Shown here: one piece after another, positions 53,730-64,000 of the stretch
How positions within the stretch are numbered: position 1 is the stretch's first letter
Layout of the letters: the number at the start of each line of letters is the position of its first letter
Assembly: GCF_963678635.1 (NCBI RefSeq)
Contig: NC_087065.1
Span: forward strand, 72,055,345 to 72,119,344
Source: Symsagittifera roscoffensis
Lineage: Eukaryota > Xenacoelomorpha > Acoela > Convolutidae
Direction: 5' to 3'
Length of the DNA stretch: 64,000 nucleotides
Notes under the pieces: model-generated
What the model was told of the DNA's origin: nothing
The model's input: only the letters and a program-made list of their open reading frames with translations
Database searches by the model: none
Translations under genes and position numbers: made by a program

Positions 53730-54126
53730 TGGCGCAGCCAGCAGTTCCGGTCTCGGACGATCGGACTGACCTGTTAGGTGTACCTGTATTCTGGCTTAAA
53801 TCAACAGCGGATCCCCCCAGTAGCTGGGATTCCTGGATAAGCCAATTCAACTTGGCAATCACCTTAAGAGAAAGGTGTGATCCTCGTGAACTATTAAAAC
53901 CACCGAGTGTGGTACACGATGACCCTGTTCCAAAACCAGAGGCTGTGGGGTTGGAGGAAGATGCGGCGGCAATAGCGAATCGTATTGCAAGAAATGAGGC
54001 AGCTGTACGTAGAGTGGCGGAGATGAACGAAGAACGCCGGGCGAGAGGTCCCAGAGTAGCACCAGGTGTGTATTATAATGAAGTAGAGAAACGAATTAAA
54101 TCTCGTTTATTCTTTTCGCTTGGTTC

Positions 54127-54157
<31 letters not shown>

Positions 54158-54364
54158 AGGAAAAGGTTCCTCCAGAGTTATCCACATGCGGACCTCAGTG
54201 CAATATCGTTTCAGGAATTCCACGAATTCTCTGTTCTTCTTTTCAAAAAGGAGAAAAATTACATTATCGAACGATTGCAAATGTATAACGCCGTACATAC
54301 GGACCTAGAAAGTTTGGAAGCTTTTTATTTGCGACTAACGGGACAAGCCGCCCTGTGTGGGTGA
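53729..54364 (+). pseudogene. Mag-like Gag, N-terminal and capsid part
   Basis: Starts MAQPAVPVSDD with the ATG overlapping the LTR end and the primer-binding site (ACA-TGGCGC), a known economy of Mag-type elements. WLKSTADPPSSWDSWISQFNLAI is the usual start of this Gag family, then an Ala/Glu-rich variable part, RLFFSLGSEG, and FLQSYPHADLSAISFQEFHE and KEKNYIIERLQ. Between SLG and KRF a tandem GRQE repeat (two to three copies of a 12-bp GGCAGGCAAGAA unit) is inserted in frame. Ends at TGA 54362-54364. Confidence 0.7.
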
Positions 54365-54846
54365 TCGATTGATCAGGAAAAAGAAGTCAATCAGGCAAAA
54401 TCAGCATCATTATTGCCAAATTGAGGTATAAGGACATTCAAAGAGAACTTTGTATTCGCCCAGGCGCCACTCCGGAAGAAACGTTGAAGTCAGCGCTATT
54501 GCAGGAAAAAGGGGCCCAAACTGCCACTGATCTACAAAAGCAATTTGGAAGTTCGGCTTCAATGGGCAGTTTTTTCCAGTCAGGGTCCAGTTCGGGTCAG
54601 AACTCATTTATCAAACAGGAACCGACATTTTCTGTCCAAGGGAAGAAATTGTTAGATAGAAATAATTGTGCTCAGAATAATTAGTCGAAAGGAAATGCCA
54701 ACGAGAAAGCAAAACTATGTTAATTTGCGGTAACAAGTTTTCAGCGAATCATAAACAAAGCTATCCAGCTAGAAATGTGATTTGTCGGAATTGTAGTAAG
54801 AAGGGTCATTTCGCCAAATGCTGTAATTGCAAGACTGTAACGAATG
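54365..54846 (+). pseudogene. Mag-like Gag, nucleocapsid end, then truncation
   Basis: 54421-54684 is open (DIQRELCIRPGATPEETLKSALLQEKGAQTA). After a frame change come two zinc-knuckle remnants: CGNKFSANHKQSYPARN (first CxxC damaged) and CRNCSKKGHFAKCC (54783-54824, C-x2-C-x4-H-x4-C). Similarity stops at 54846, where tandem unit 2 begins. Protease and pol are absent. Confidence 0.65.
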
Positions 54847-56212
54847 TTCAGAATTGAAGCTTTTGACCAAAAAATCATTTGACCCTAGTTGATTATTTTG
54901 AGGGTCTCGATGGTTCTAACATTATAAAAAACTCCTTGAATGCCAGGAGGATTAGAGAAAGTTCTAATTTGGAGTCCATTGAAAACATAATTCATCTTGA
55001 TCCTAAGACTTCATTCAATGTACTACTCATGGTGGCAATGTTTACAGTTTTTAGAAAGTTCTCTGAGTAGTAAAAACCAGCGGCAATGACGAGAAAGACT
55101 ATAAACCAGGACTAAAAAGGCTCTCAGTTAATTACAATTTAAGTTCAAGGGATCTAGAGTCGTTCAAAAAAATAGATTAGGCATGGGCACCTCTATGGTC
55201 GTTCTTTAGGAAAATTTTTGGCTCAAGGAGTTTGAACATGCACTGAATTTGGAAAAGAATTGACTGAATCCACAAACAATTTCAAAGAAGTTTGTCCTTA
55301 ATTGAAAAAAAAAAAATTACTTGCAGGTCAAAAGAGGTAGAGAGCGAGGGATGCTTGAACTGGTATCAGGTTAAATGCTGAGATGTATTGGATGCGCATC
55401 ACCGGGAGCATAGCCAGAACGGTCTGGTCTTGTTAAAGCTGAAATTTGAATAATAGTTTTCTTCACTAGTTTTCCGCTCCTCTGACATAATTTAAGCTTG
55501 GATTTTGGTTTAGCCATCGAGTTGTTCGATGCAAACGACTACTGCAATATTACTGGTGATTTTCACTGACAGATTCAACACAAACCTAGCTGAAAAAGCA
55601 GCATTGTTTTTGTCAGTTTCCTGTTGCCAGTTTTTGTGGGCGAATCAAGTTCAGTAAATGGGTCGTCTCGGGTTGCATCTCGTGCCCTCGTAAAAAGCAT
55701 GAGGGGAGAAAATTAACAATAGGAGCAAGGATGAAAATCAGAGGTCATCTACTAGCAGTGGGGACGTGCCACCTATGCTGATTATTCACAATGGTGTGAA
55801 AATCAATAAAATAAGGAGAATCTCCGCAAAAGGTCAAGGTCAAGGTCAAGGTCAAGAAGTCAATAAGTACAATTTAAGTCTAAAGTATTTAGAGTCGTTC
55901 AAAAAGATGGAATAGCCATGGGCGCCTCTATGGTCGTAATTTAAGCAAATTTAAGGCTCAGGGAGTTTGAACATACACTAAAGTTGGAAACGAATTGACT
56001 ACATCCTCAAACTATTTCAGAGAAGTTTGTCTTTAGAGGCAAACCAATTTTAGAGAACAAACAAAAAATTGACTTACATGTCAAAAAAGTGGTGGGAGGT
56101 TGTCTAAAAATCTACTTAAGCGTCCTTACTAAATCATCAACGTAGCGGTGAACTTTGACAACTGCAATTCTACCAGTTTTTCGTTCCTCGAAACTAAACT
56201 CTAACAACACCA
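54847..56212 (+). pseudogene. PLE mosaic arm (plus strand), unit 2
   Basis: Same content as 44471-45860: DGSNIIKNSLNARRIRESSNLESIENIIHLDPKTS (54905-55020, open for 64 codons), the RT/PHD block (VESEGCLNWYQ near 55360), a broken GESSSVN block with a longer GGTCAA hexamer run (55830-55860), and RT QKDG region. Confidence 0.6.
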
Positions 56213-57099
56213 TGTGCCAGTTGGTCATATTTGGAAGTTTGACCTTGAGCAACGTTTAGTCTTGATTTTGGGATGAAACGCAATTTTTCAAAAATTCGAA
56301 TTGAGCCTGTCATGCTCTCTGAAGTTTCTCGCGATAACTGAGAATACGAGAAAATAAGATCAGAAGAATCGAACAACAATCGCGGGAAAATAGTCCAAAA
56401 AAAGAGGAGCGTGAAATTGCTACTCGCAATTTTGCCATATAAATTGAACGAGAGTAGAGCTGTGTTATTCCTGGCAAAAAATCGAGAGTGACAGGGAACA
56501 AACAGAGGAGATCGAGTGGACCAGAGTGAACCTTCAGTGGAAAGGTGGACGGCTGAAGTTGCCCAATAGTCCAAATAAAAAACTTGTGTCTTGAGTCAAA
56601 ACTTGTTCATTTCAAACTTCTTGAGTTAAACTTGATTACCGGATTGATTCTCGAGTTACTTTATAATTTAGTTACTCAGTTCTAGAGGTCGTGTTGGTAT
56701 GTAAGTACCCAATTTAAACTTCTTGAGTGTGTTTTACAATATTATGTCGAGTTAGGAAGAGTTTTAGGTTGATCCATCTGAAATGGATCAAAGGTCCACT
56801 GTCTAATAAAAAGTAACTATACGTAAGGTTCCGACCCTGTTTTTAACGGCTTTCTTGTGTTTTAGGTATTTTGAGACCTAAGTATGGGAACGTTTGTATT
56901 TTCTAGAGTGGGAGGGTAGTTTGGTAGTGGCATTTAAGCTGTAACAAAGATTTTAGTCTCATGGCGCAAGTGGGCCGAATTGGCTGCGACCGCTTGAGGT
57001 AGAACGACACAAGAGATAGTGTCACTGACTCTTGAGCCAATGGTTATAGGGCCTATTTTTCTTTAACCTCATAAGTGACTTAAGTAGGCGACTGTTACA
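56213..57099 (+). repeat. Solo LTR inside the PLE fold-back (unit 2)
   Basis: Duplicate of 46850-47757 with the same flanks (CACCA on both sides when the end is TGTTA), so the insertion predates the tandem duplication. Hairpin and TATA region at 56411-56443. Confidence 0.65.
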
Positions 57100-58368
57100 C
57101 CAGCTCGTTTTGGCTATGCTCCGGTAGGTAATCCGCATCCAATATATCTCAGCATTTAACCTGATATTAGTTTAATCATTCCTCACACTCCACTTTTTTG
57201 ACCTGCATGTCAATTTTTTGTTTGATCTCTAAAATTGGTTTGCCTCTAAAGACAAACTTCTCAGAAATAGTTTGAGGATGTAGTCAATTAGTTTCCAATT
57301 GGCCAGGTGCCCATGGCTAATCCATCTTTTTGAACGACTCTAGACCCCTTGGATTTAAATTGTACTTATTGACTTCTTGACCTTGACCTTGACCTTTTGC
57401 GGAGATTCTCCTTATTATATTGATTTTCACTCCATATTGAATAACCATCATAGGTGGCACGTCCTCAGTGCTAGTAGATGACCTCTGGTTGTCACCTTTG
57501 CTCCTAATGTTATTTTTCTCCCCCATGCTTTTCACGAGGGCACGAGACGCCCAGTTCACTGAACTTGATTCACCCACAAAAACTGGTAAGAGGAAATTGA
57601 CAAAAACAATGATGCATTTTCAACCAGGTTTGTATTAGATCTGTCAGTGAAAATCATCAGTAATATTGCAATGGTAGTTTGCATCGAATAACTCGATGGT
57701 TAAACCAAAGTCCAGCATAAAATATGTCAGAGGAGCGGAAAACTATTGGAGAAAACTATTATTCGAATTTCAACTTTAACAAGACCAGACCGTTTTGGCT
57801 ATGCTTTCGGTGATCCGCATGCGATATATCTCAGCATTTAGGCTGATACCAGTTCAAGCATCCCTCACACTCTACCTTTTTTTGACCTGCAAGTAATTTT
57901 TTTGTTGAATTAAGGACAAACTTCTTTAAAATTGTTTGTGGATTTAGTCAATTTTTTTCCAAATTCAGTGCATGTTCAAACTCCTTGAGCCAAAAATTTG
58001 CTTAAATAACGACCATAGAGGTGCCCATGCCTAATCTACCTTTTTGAACGACTCTAGATCCCTTGAACGTAAATTGTACTTAACTTGTACTGAATTGTAC
58101 TTTTTAGTCATTGTTTATATTCTTTCTCGTCATTGCCGCTGGTTTTTACTGCTCAGAGAACTTTATAAAAACTGTATCAATTGCCACCATGATTAGTACA
58201 ATAAATGAAGTCTTAGCATCAAGATGAATTATGTTTTCATTGGACTCCAAATTTCTCCTTGGACTCCAAATTTTCTCCTTTCTCTAATCCTCCTGGCATT
58301 CAAGATGTTTTTTATAATGTTGGAGCCATCAAAATCCTCAAAATTATTAACTAGGGTCGTGGTCAACT
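57100..58368 (-). pseudogene. PLE mosaic arm (minus strand), unit 2
   Basis: Counterpart of 47758-49040: second RT/PHD block, GESSSVN ORF (57577-57317, 86 codons, best preserved copy), RT/PHD block (about 57840-57960), RT start block (58340-58140) with a doubled TTGGACTCCAAATTT (58242-58275). Confidence 0.6.
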
Positions 58369-58829
58369 TAATCTAGAGTTACTTATTTTTGTAGTTACTC
58401 GATTCTAGAGATCGTGCTGGTATGTGAGTACCCAATTTAAATTTCTTGAGTGTGTTTTATATTGTTATGTTAAGTTAGGGAGAGTTTTTAGGTTGATCCA
58501 TCTGAAATTAATCAAAGGTCCACTGACTAATAAAAAATAACTATACGTAAGGTTCCGACCCTATTTTTAACGGCGTTCGCGGGTTTTAGGTATTTTGAGA
58601 CCTACGTTTGGGGTCGTTCTTTTTTTCTAGAGTGGGGGGGGGGGGGTGTTTTGGTAGTGGCCTTTAATCTGTAACAAAGGTTTTAGTCTCATGTCGCAAG
58701 TGAACCGAATTGGCTCCGACCGCTTGAGGTAGAAAAACACAAGAGATAGTGTCCCTGACTCTTGAGCCAATGGTTATAGGGCCTATTTTTCTTTAACCTA
58801 ATGTGTGACATAAGTAGGCGACTGTTACA
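58369..58829 (+). repeat. 5'-truncated LTR (unit 2 only)
   Basis: Matches the second half of 46850-47757 (GTTACTCGATTCTAGAGATCGTG, GGTTGATCCATCTGAAA, GGCGACTGTTACA). The stem-loop is damaged here (ATTAATC for ATGGATC). A 13-G run lies at 58634-58646. The leader with GTGTTTTTATAGCGCTCC follows directly, so this is the 5' LTR of the unit 2 gypsy element. Confidence 0.6.
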
Positions 58830-60424
58830 TAGTGTTTTTATAGCGCTCCTAGGTGTTTGTACGACATCATGATTACGGGATTGATCCCACTTGACGCAGC
58901 TCGGGCTACATGCCTATTCTAGAGTAACGTTGGTACGGTTCAACGAGAACCTGTCCACCTTCTGGTTGTATCGTAATAGCTTCTTAAGAAAACTCAAAAA
59001 AAATTCCCGTTGCGTTTTCCGAAACGAGGCCTAGCTAACCGAGTAATGGGGGCCACTAGGGGGACAAAAAACGGGTAAAAAACAAAAAACGAAACAAAAA
59101 AATTAGATGTAGTAACAAAAATTGATGAAATTTACAAAAAGTACTGAAAAGCTTTCACTTTCAGATTAGGTGGATCAAACCTTAATTTTAATTAAAATAG
59201 TATATGCACACTGTTTTTAATAAGACCGATCGTCTCGATCAAACCAGCAACGTTGAACAGGTGCCCGAGTTAGGGGCGTTGAAAGGGTTTTCAGATAGCT
59301 TGTAACCTCAGCGGACCAATGGGAGAATTGACTGGAACAGGTGACCAGCGAAGTGGGAAAGTGGTATACTTGGTATAGATACCTCAGAGACATAGGACAC
59401 CCGACTGGGAAAGAGAGATCCAGCAGCATGGTTAAGACCGGAACAGAGCAAACAGAGACGGGTTCACAGAGGTGTTCCGTTTGGTCAAACGTGTATTGTT
59501 AAAATCCACCTTACATTATAGAGGAGATAAGTGTAAAATTGAATAAGCGGATACCCACAGTTTTGAGGAAACGTTTTTACTTGAGCAGAGCTTGGAAACA
59601 GGTTCAACGGATTTCTCTCGAGAGGTGTAGCACCCATCGCGCTTAGGGTAATTTCCGGCTTAAGTGGAGGGCTAGATAGGGGGGAGGTTAGCAGGGGGCT
59701 GGTTAAGATAGAGGTTGGTGGTTGAATATTGTAAAAAAGGCACTTTCTTATAGTAACTAAACAATCGATATCGTCGATTTAGTTACATTAGAACAACTGA
59801 GTTAAAGACTCACAACAAGAGTAGAAACGCGAAGGTATTCGATAGGGAACTCATATTAAGGTAGGTAACCTGGCGGGATCGGGTGGGGGGATCAGAAATA
59901 GACAGTTTTTGGAACCCTTAAGGTGGAACCCCCATAAGACCGCTAGTAGGGGGGGAACGCGTGACAGTCATGTACCAGACATTTTTTTTTACAAAAGACA
60001 AGCATTGTCGCAATTGCCTTTTAGGTATACAAGTTTTTTTTGGTTTTGTTATTTTTCTCATTAGACCGTTACGGTTTTTGGGTTTGATTTTTGCTGAATT
60101 TTAGTAAATAGCGATCATAAAATAAGGTTAAAAGCAAGTCGTATTTCGACTTGCATTGGAAATTGGAAACGAACGGAAATTTCAGGGGATTAGAAAAGAA
60201 AAATTTAGATTAACAGAATCGGGTTTTGGGGATTTTTCACACAATTTCTAGAGGAAGTACTGGGATAGTGAACTGGATATCCTAACACTCGAGCCAGGTT
60301 ACAGGGAGATTCTACTACGAGTTCCAGACAGGAAGTGGTACTGGATGGTTGAATAAAGAGTTTTAATACTTGGGCTACGGCAGTGGAATCAGCACGAGAG
60401 TCTTGGTGGCAGCCCTAGGATATT
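58830..60424 (+). other. Gypsy leader (unit 2)
   Basis: Starts with the PBS-like region (TAGCGCTCCTAGGTG, compare 13524-13538), then AT-rich non-coding DNA. From 59500 it is nearly identical to 49174-50094. One short minus-strand open frame at 59429-59217 has no known match. No gene supported. Confidence 0.45.
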
Positions 60425-61210
60425 GATCTAAGGGTCCCAACACTAGAGTCCTGGGATAGTGAACTAAGGGTCCCAACACTAGATTCCTGGGAGAGTGATC
60501 TAAGAGTCCGGACACGTGAGTGCTGGGATAGTGATCTAAGGATCCCAGGACCCTACAGAAAGGTCCTCACACTCGAGCGAAGGGCCCTAGGACAGTACAG
60601 AAGGGTCCCAAGACCCTACCGGAAGACACCAGAACTCTAGTGAAGGGTCCCAAAACCCTACCTGAAGGTACCAACATTTGAACGAAGGGTCTCAGGACAG
60701 TATCGAGGGGTCCTAGGTCAATACCGAAGGGTCCCAAGACCCTACCAGAGGATACCAGAACTTGGGCGAAGGGTCCCCGGACCGTACCGAAGTAACCTAG
60801 GGCAATACAGAAGGGTCCAAAGACCCAACCGGAAGACACCAACACTCGAGTGAAGGGTCCCAAGACCCTACCGGAAGGTGCCAACACTTGAGCGAAGGCT
60901 CCCAGGACAGTATCGAGGGGTCCTAGGACAATACCGAAGGGTCCCAAGACCCTACCAGAGGATACCAGCACTTGAGGGAAGGGAACCAGGACAATACCGA
61001 AGGGTCCCAAAACCCTACCAGAGGATACTAGAATTTGAGGGAAGGGTACCAGGACAATACCAAAGGGTCCCGGCACTAGAGCGAAGGGTCATAAGACCCT
61101 ACCGGAAGGGTCACAGGAATAGAGTGAAGGATCCCAAGACCCTACCAAAAGATCCCAAGACCAGATCGAAGGATCCCAAGACCTGATCGAAGGGTCCCAA
61201 AATTTTATTT
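60425..61210 (+). repeat. GGGTCC minisatellite in gypsy leader (unit 2)
   Basis: As at 50095-50700 but about 200 bp longer, having gained units (60640-60850). The difference between the two tandem copies shows that the array changes length. Confidence 0.85.
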
Positions 61211-61458
61211 AGGTCTCCAACTCTTGGAGAGACGAATTCGACTGGTTTTTAATAAATAATAGATTAGGAATTTTTTCTTATATTTTCAATTAGAATTTAC
61301 AGTAGGAATTTGTGTATATTAGAATTGTAGATAAGGAAAATTGTTTTAAGATTTATGAAAAAAAAAACAAGAGCATCGCTAACAAAAGGAAAGGGATAGG
61401 ACTCAAGCAAAACCAAACCTCATCGCAACGGAAACTAACACCAACAAATCCGAGAGTA

Positions 61459-62427
61459 ATGGGGAAGAATATTTCAGTGAATATGGTCAACACAAGAAGC
61501 AACAAGGAACAGAAGGCCAAGGAAAAGGATCAGAAGAACCGACTATACCGGTCAAGGAGTCTGATCTTGAGACACCATATCAAAGTATAGACAGGGCGGA
61601 ACGAAAGATGACGGAATCAACACCCATGCCAAATGTAGAAGAACAGGGGAAGAAAACAATGGAGTTCTCACCAATAGGCAATGTAGATGAAACAACTAAC
61701 AACACACCAGAAACGATAAAAGACGATTCACAGACAAAGAGAACGTCGTTTACAGAGAAGTTTGCAGCAATGGTCGGAATGAAACCAAAAGAAAAAGAGG
61801 AGGAGTATCGACCGAGAAAAGTAAAACGTTTGGGACAGTTTCCGCAATAACAACAGAAACTAAACAAGATAAAGAGCAAGTCACACAAAAAGCAACGGCT
61901 AACCGAGATAAACGAACTATGGAGTCAAAAAGACCTTCACTAGAGCTGGCCGACTTGATGGCAAACTCAGAACGAATTGACAAAAAGCTGAAGTGCAGCG
62001 AGGAAGACCGCCAAGAGCTGAAAAAGGAAGCACGACACAACAAGAATGAGAACCTAGACAATAACTATTTCCTGGCAGGGGCCACGCAGGAAAAGCTACA
62101 ACAGATGGCGGACAAGGTAGAGACGACCGACAAAGAGCGAGAGAAACATATCAAGACAAGAAAGATATGGAGGAGATGAAAAGGACGTACGACACCGTGA
62201 ATGAAAAGTTGTGGAATCTAAGAACCAGATTGGACACAATGAGCAAAGAACCAGCAGAAAATTCTGGAACCATACAGTCCAAATTGGATTCACTCTTGAG
62301 AAACTCTACAGCCCAAGATAAATTGGCGGACGACAAGCCACCTGGAACTAGAGTCGACGTCGTAGAACCGCAACGAAAGAAACGGGAATCTACACCGTTA
62401 CCACGGATTGATAGCAGCATGGGGTAA
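61459..62427 (+). pseudogene. Gag N-terminal (matrix-like) protein, unit 2
   Basis: Same protein as 50943-51905 but with several small indels: a 5-bp insertion after MVN (61490) shifts the frame, open again 61608-61850, 61919-62179 and 62167-62427. Its start MVNTRSNKEQ resembles the inverted fragment at 17099-16384 (MVETRSQKP) and is probably closer to the original than unit 1. Confidence 0.55.
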
Positions 62428-62519
62428 GGAGGGACTAAGAATGCTATAAAGGGGGAGCCTCAAACTCGACGAGGACACCGGAGGACTCAAGTACACACAC
62501 GGGTGTACCACCTGATGCC

Positions 62520-63190
62520 TTGACGTGGGCGAGTACCTGGGAAATGATGAACAGGAGGCTTGAAGCATTCGCAACAAGGAACGCAGACTCAAGTGACAGA
62601 GGAAGTGGCAAATCTAGAAAAATCTTCAAGATACCCAAAGCATTCAAAGACGATTCAGATTGTTGCATTGACACCTGGGAAGAAAAAATTAGATTGCGTC
62701 TAGAACAAGACAACGTGAACGATGAGAGGCAGGCCTGCGCGGCGATATTAAGCAATCTAGAGGGAACATCACTAAAGTGCGTGGTAACAAAGGAGGAGGA
62801 GGAGCGTGATACCGCAGATAAGATCTTTGAGATACTGTTTAATCGATTTGGATCCGGCATGACGGGCCATCAGGCGATGATGAGTTTCGAAAAAAGAAGA
62901 CAGAGAGTTGACGAATCGATTGATCGATTTCTGGATGATCTTGAAAGCTTGACGAAGAGTGAGAAGTGACGAATTGAGAACGATGTTGGCAACGTATTTT
63001 ACGCCGTCGAAGGATAATGCACCAACGCCAGAGACAAAAGTCAAGAGAGAATATGTTAATGAAACCAGAGAAGTACTCGTTTTCGGAAAGCAGAAACATG
63101 CAAAAGGGAGGCTAACAACAAGGTCGTAATGGTCCAAACCTAGAGACGACATGGACAACATGGGCAAACAAGGCATCAAAAGCCTGGGAT
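62520..63190 (+). pseudogene. Gag capsid-like region, unit 2
   Basis: Open 62520-62969; near-identical to 52021-52446 (SRKIFKIPKAFKDDSD, LSNLEGTSLKCV, GSGMTGHQAMMSFEKRRQR). After the stop at 62967 the frame is lost as in unit 1, with DELRTMLATYFT readable in another frame, so the break predates the duplication. Confidence 0.65.
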
Positions 63191-63660
63191 ATGCATCAGA
63201 CAAAGAAGACATGAGTCAAACGGAAGAACACGAGTTTTACAGTGGCTTGATCATCAAAATAGGCGCGAGGTGTTTTTTCTGCAACCAAGATGGCCATTTC
63301 AGGATGGACTGTCCCCTGTTTTAGAAGGCATTGAAGAATCAAAGTCACCCAAAACATAAATTGGCACTGGCTGCGGTGCAGAACACCAGGAACAGACAAG
63401 CTGAAAATGGTCTGCAGAACAAAGAGGTAGCGAGTGGTGAGTTATCAACGAAGACAATAAAGGCAGTAACACAAGTCAAAGATGCCGCGGGGGCCGAGAA
63501 AAGGAGTCCACAAGAGATAAACTATGAGAGAAAAAATGCAGAGGCTATCAACAGAGTGAATCAAGACTTGGCGACCAAAGAAATTGAGCAACGGCTAAAA
63601 CAGGAAATAGAAAGACAAAAGATGAATGAGACACTCTTGACGACGAGGCCAGAACCATAG
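63191..63660 (+). pseudogene. Nucleocapsid region, unit 2
   Basis: Knuckle CFFCNQDGHFRMDC (about 63271-63312) intact, followed by a TAG at 63322-63324 where unit 1 has TGG. Then open 63331-63660 with the KQDLATKEIEQ-type helix (NQDLATKEIEQRLKQE). Confidence 0.6.
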
Positions 63661-64000
63661 ACCGTAGAAAACTTAGTGAACAGTAGTCGTTGCAACACCT
63701 TGAAGATGGTGACCGGGAAACTAATTGGTATTGCAAAGATTGGAGCGAGAATCATGTCAATAATCACAGTGGGCGGTCATGACGTAACGAGGAACCTGAG
63801 TGAATCGAGTGATCAAACATTGATCCACATTGATGTATATGCGGATTACTTGAGAAAAATAAGCCCGCAAACCCCTTCTAGAGCACTAAGAGCATTACTC
63901 ACGAGAGGTGGTGGCAAATCAATTCGCATAGACAACAGATACACGGAAGCCTATGGTCCACATGAGGTCAAGTAGAACATAGATGGATGTGGTGCGGTGC
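63661..64000 (+). pseudogene. Gag-protease linker, unit 2 (to window end)
   Basis: 63676-63975 is open and almost identical to 53142-53441 (GGHDVTRNLSESSDQ, RYTEAYGPHEVK). The last bases still match the point just before the Mag-like LTR in unit 1. Confidence 0.55.

Larger units (their letters stand above)
54847..64000 (+). repeat. Tandem unit 2 (direct duplicate of 44471-53470)
   Basis: Starts GTTCAGAATTGAAGCTTTTGA, as at 44471, and runs in the same order (fold-back, leader, minisatellite, gag) to the window end, which still matches 53452-53468. Spacing is 10.3-10.5 kb. Differences: unit 2 has an extra LTR and leader start at 58369-59500, and lacks most of 46000-46790. Confidence 0.75.

Noticed and set aside
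60567-61076. 169-codon minus-strand frame with a VSSGRVLGPFG repeat (also 50287-50559)
   Set aside because: Product of the GGGTCC minisatellite; no start context, no non-repeat part.
1-64000. Host multi-exon gene, tRNA or rRNA genes
   Set aside because: No cloverleaf, rRNA segment or exon chain was found; every recognisable protein belongs to a transposable element.

Overview
The window looks like a block of nested, decaying retroelements from an animal (probably invertebrate) nuclear genome. I see Ty3/gypsy-type LTR retrotransposons of at least two lineages, many Penelope-like element (PLE) fragments, a non-LTR retrotransposon tail and a small 8-bp-TSD MITE. I see no host gene, tRNA, rRNA, operon or CRISPR array. 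The species cannot be fixed from the sequence. Almost every coding stretch carries stops or frameshifts, so most entries are pseudogenes recovered by comparing copies inside the window.

Layout. 1-10557: the 3' part of a large LTR element (copy A), with a macro-domain ORF, a very long accessory polyprotein and a 3' LTR. 10558-12330: a 5'-truncated PLE (RT, PHD-like insert, YVDD, GIY-YIG endonuclease) with a hammerhead-like motif, then a 213-bp MITE. 12631-35671: a block I interpret as one ~23-kb LTR retrotransposon (copy B): LTR, ~3.9-kb leader with a 25-bp minisatellite, gag, protease, broken RT, integrase, purine-rich tract, macro ORF, accessory polyprotein, LTR. 35672-44350: PLE and non-LTR debris plus a segmental duplicate (39357-42480) of copy B's 3' end and flank. 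44355-54846 and 54847-64000: two ~10.4-kb direct tandem units, each with a PLE fold-back holding a solo LTR, a gypsy leader with GGGTCC minisatellites, and gag of the same family as copy B. Unit 1 ends with a 250-bp LTR and gag start of a second, Mag-like gypsy lineage.

The most notable content is the accessory module shared by copies A and B: a diverged macro domain (OARD1/TARG1-like layout) followed by a polyprotein of roughly 2,700 codons with two tandem SGNH-hydrolase domains and a long unrecognised C-terminal region. Placed between a gypsy pol and the 3' LTR, where env or extra ORFs usually lie, it suggests a giant Ty3/gypsy lineage carrying ADP-ribose-type and esterase-type domains. Other points are a PHD-type zinc finger inside a PLE reverse transcriptase, a covarying stem-loop in all LTR subfamilies, and GGGTCC-type minisatellites in the leaders of related elements.
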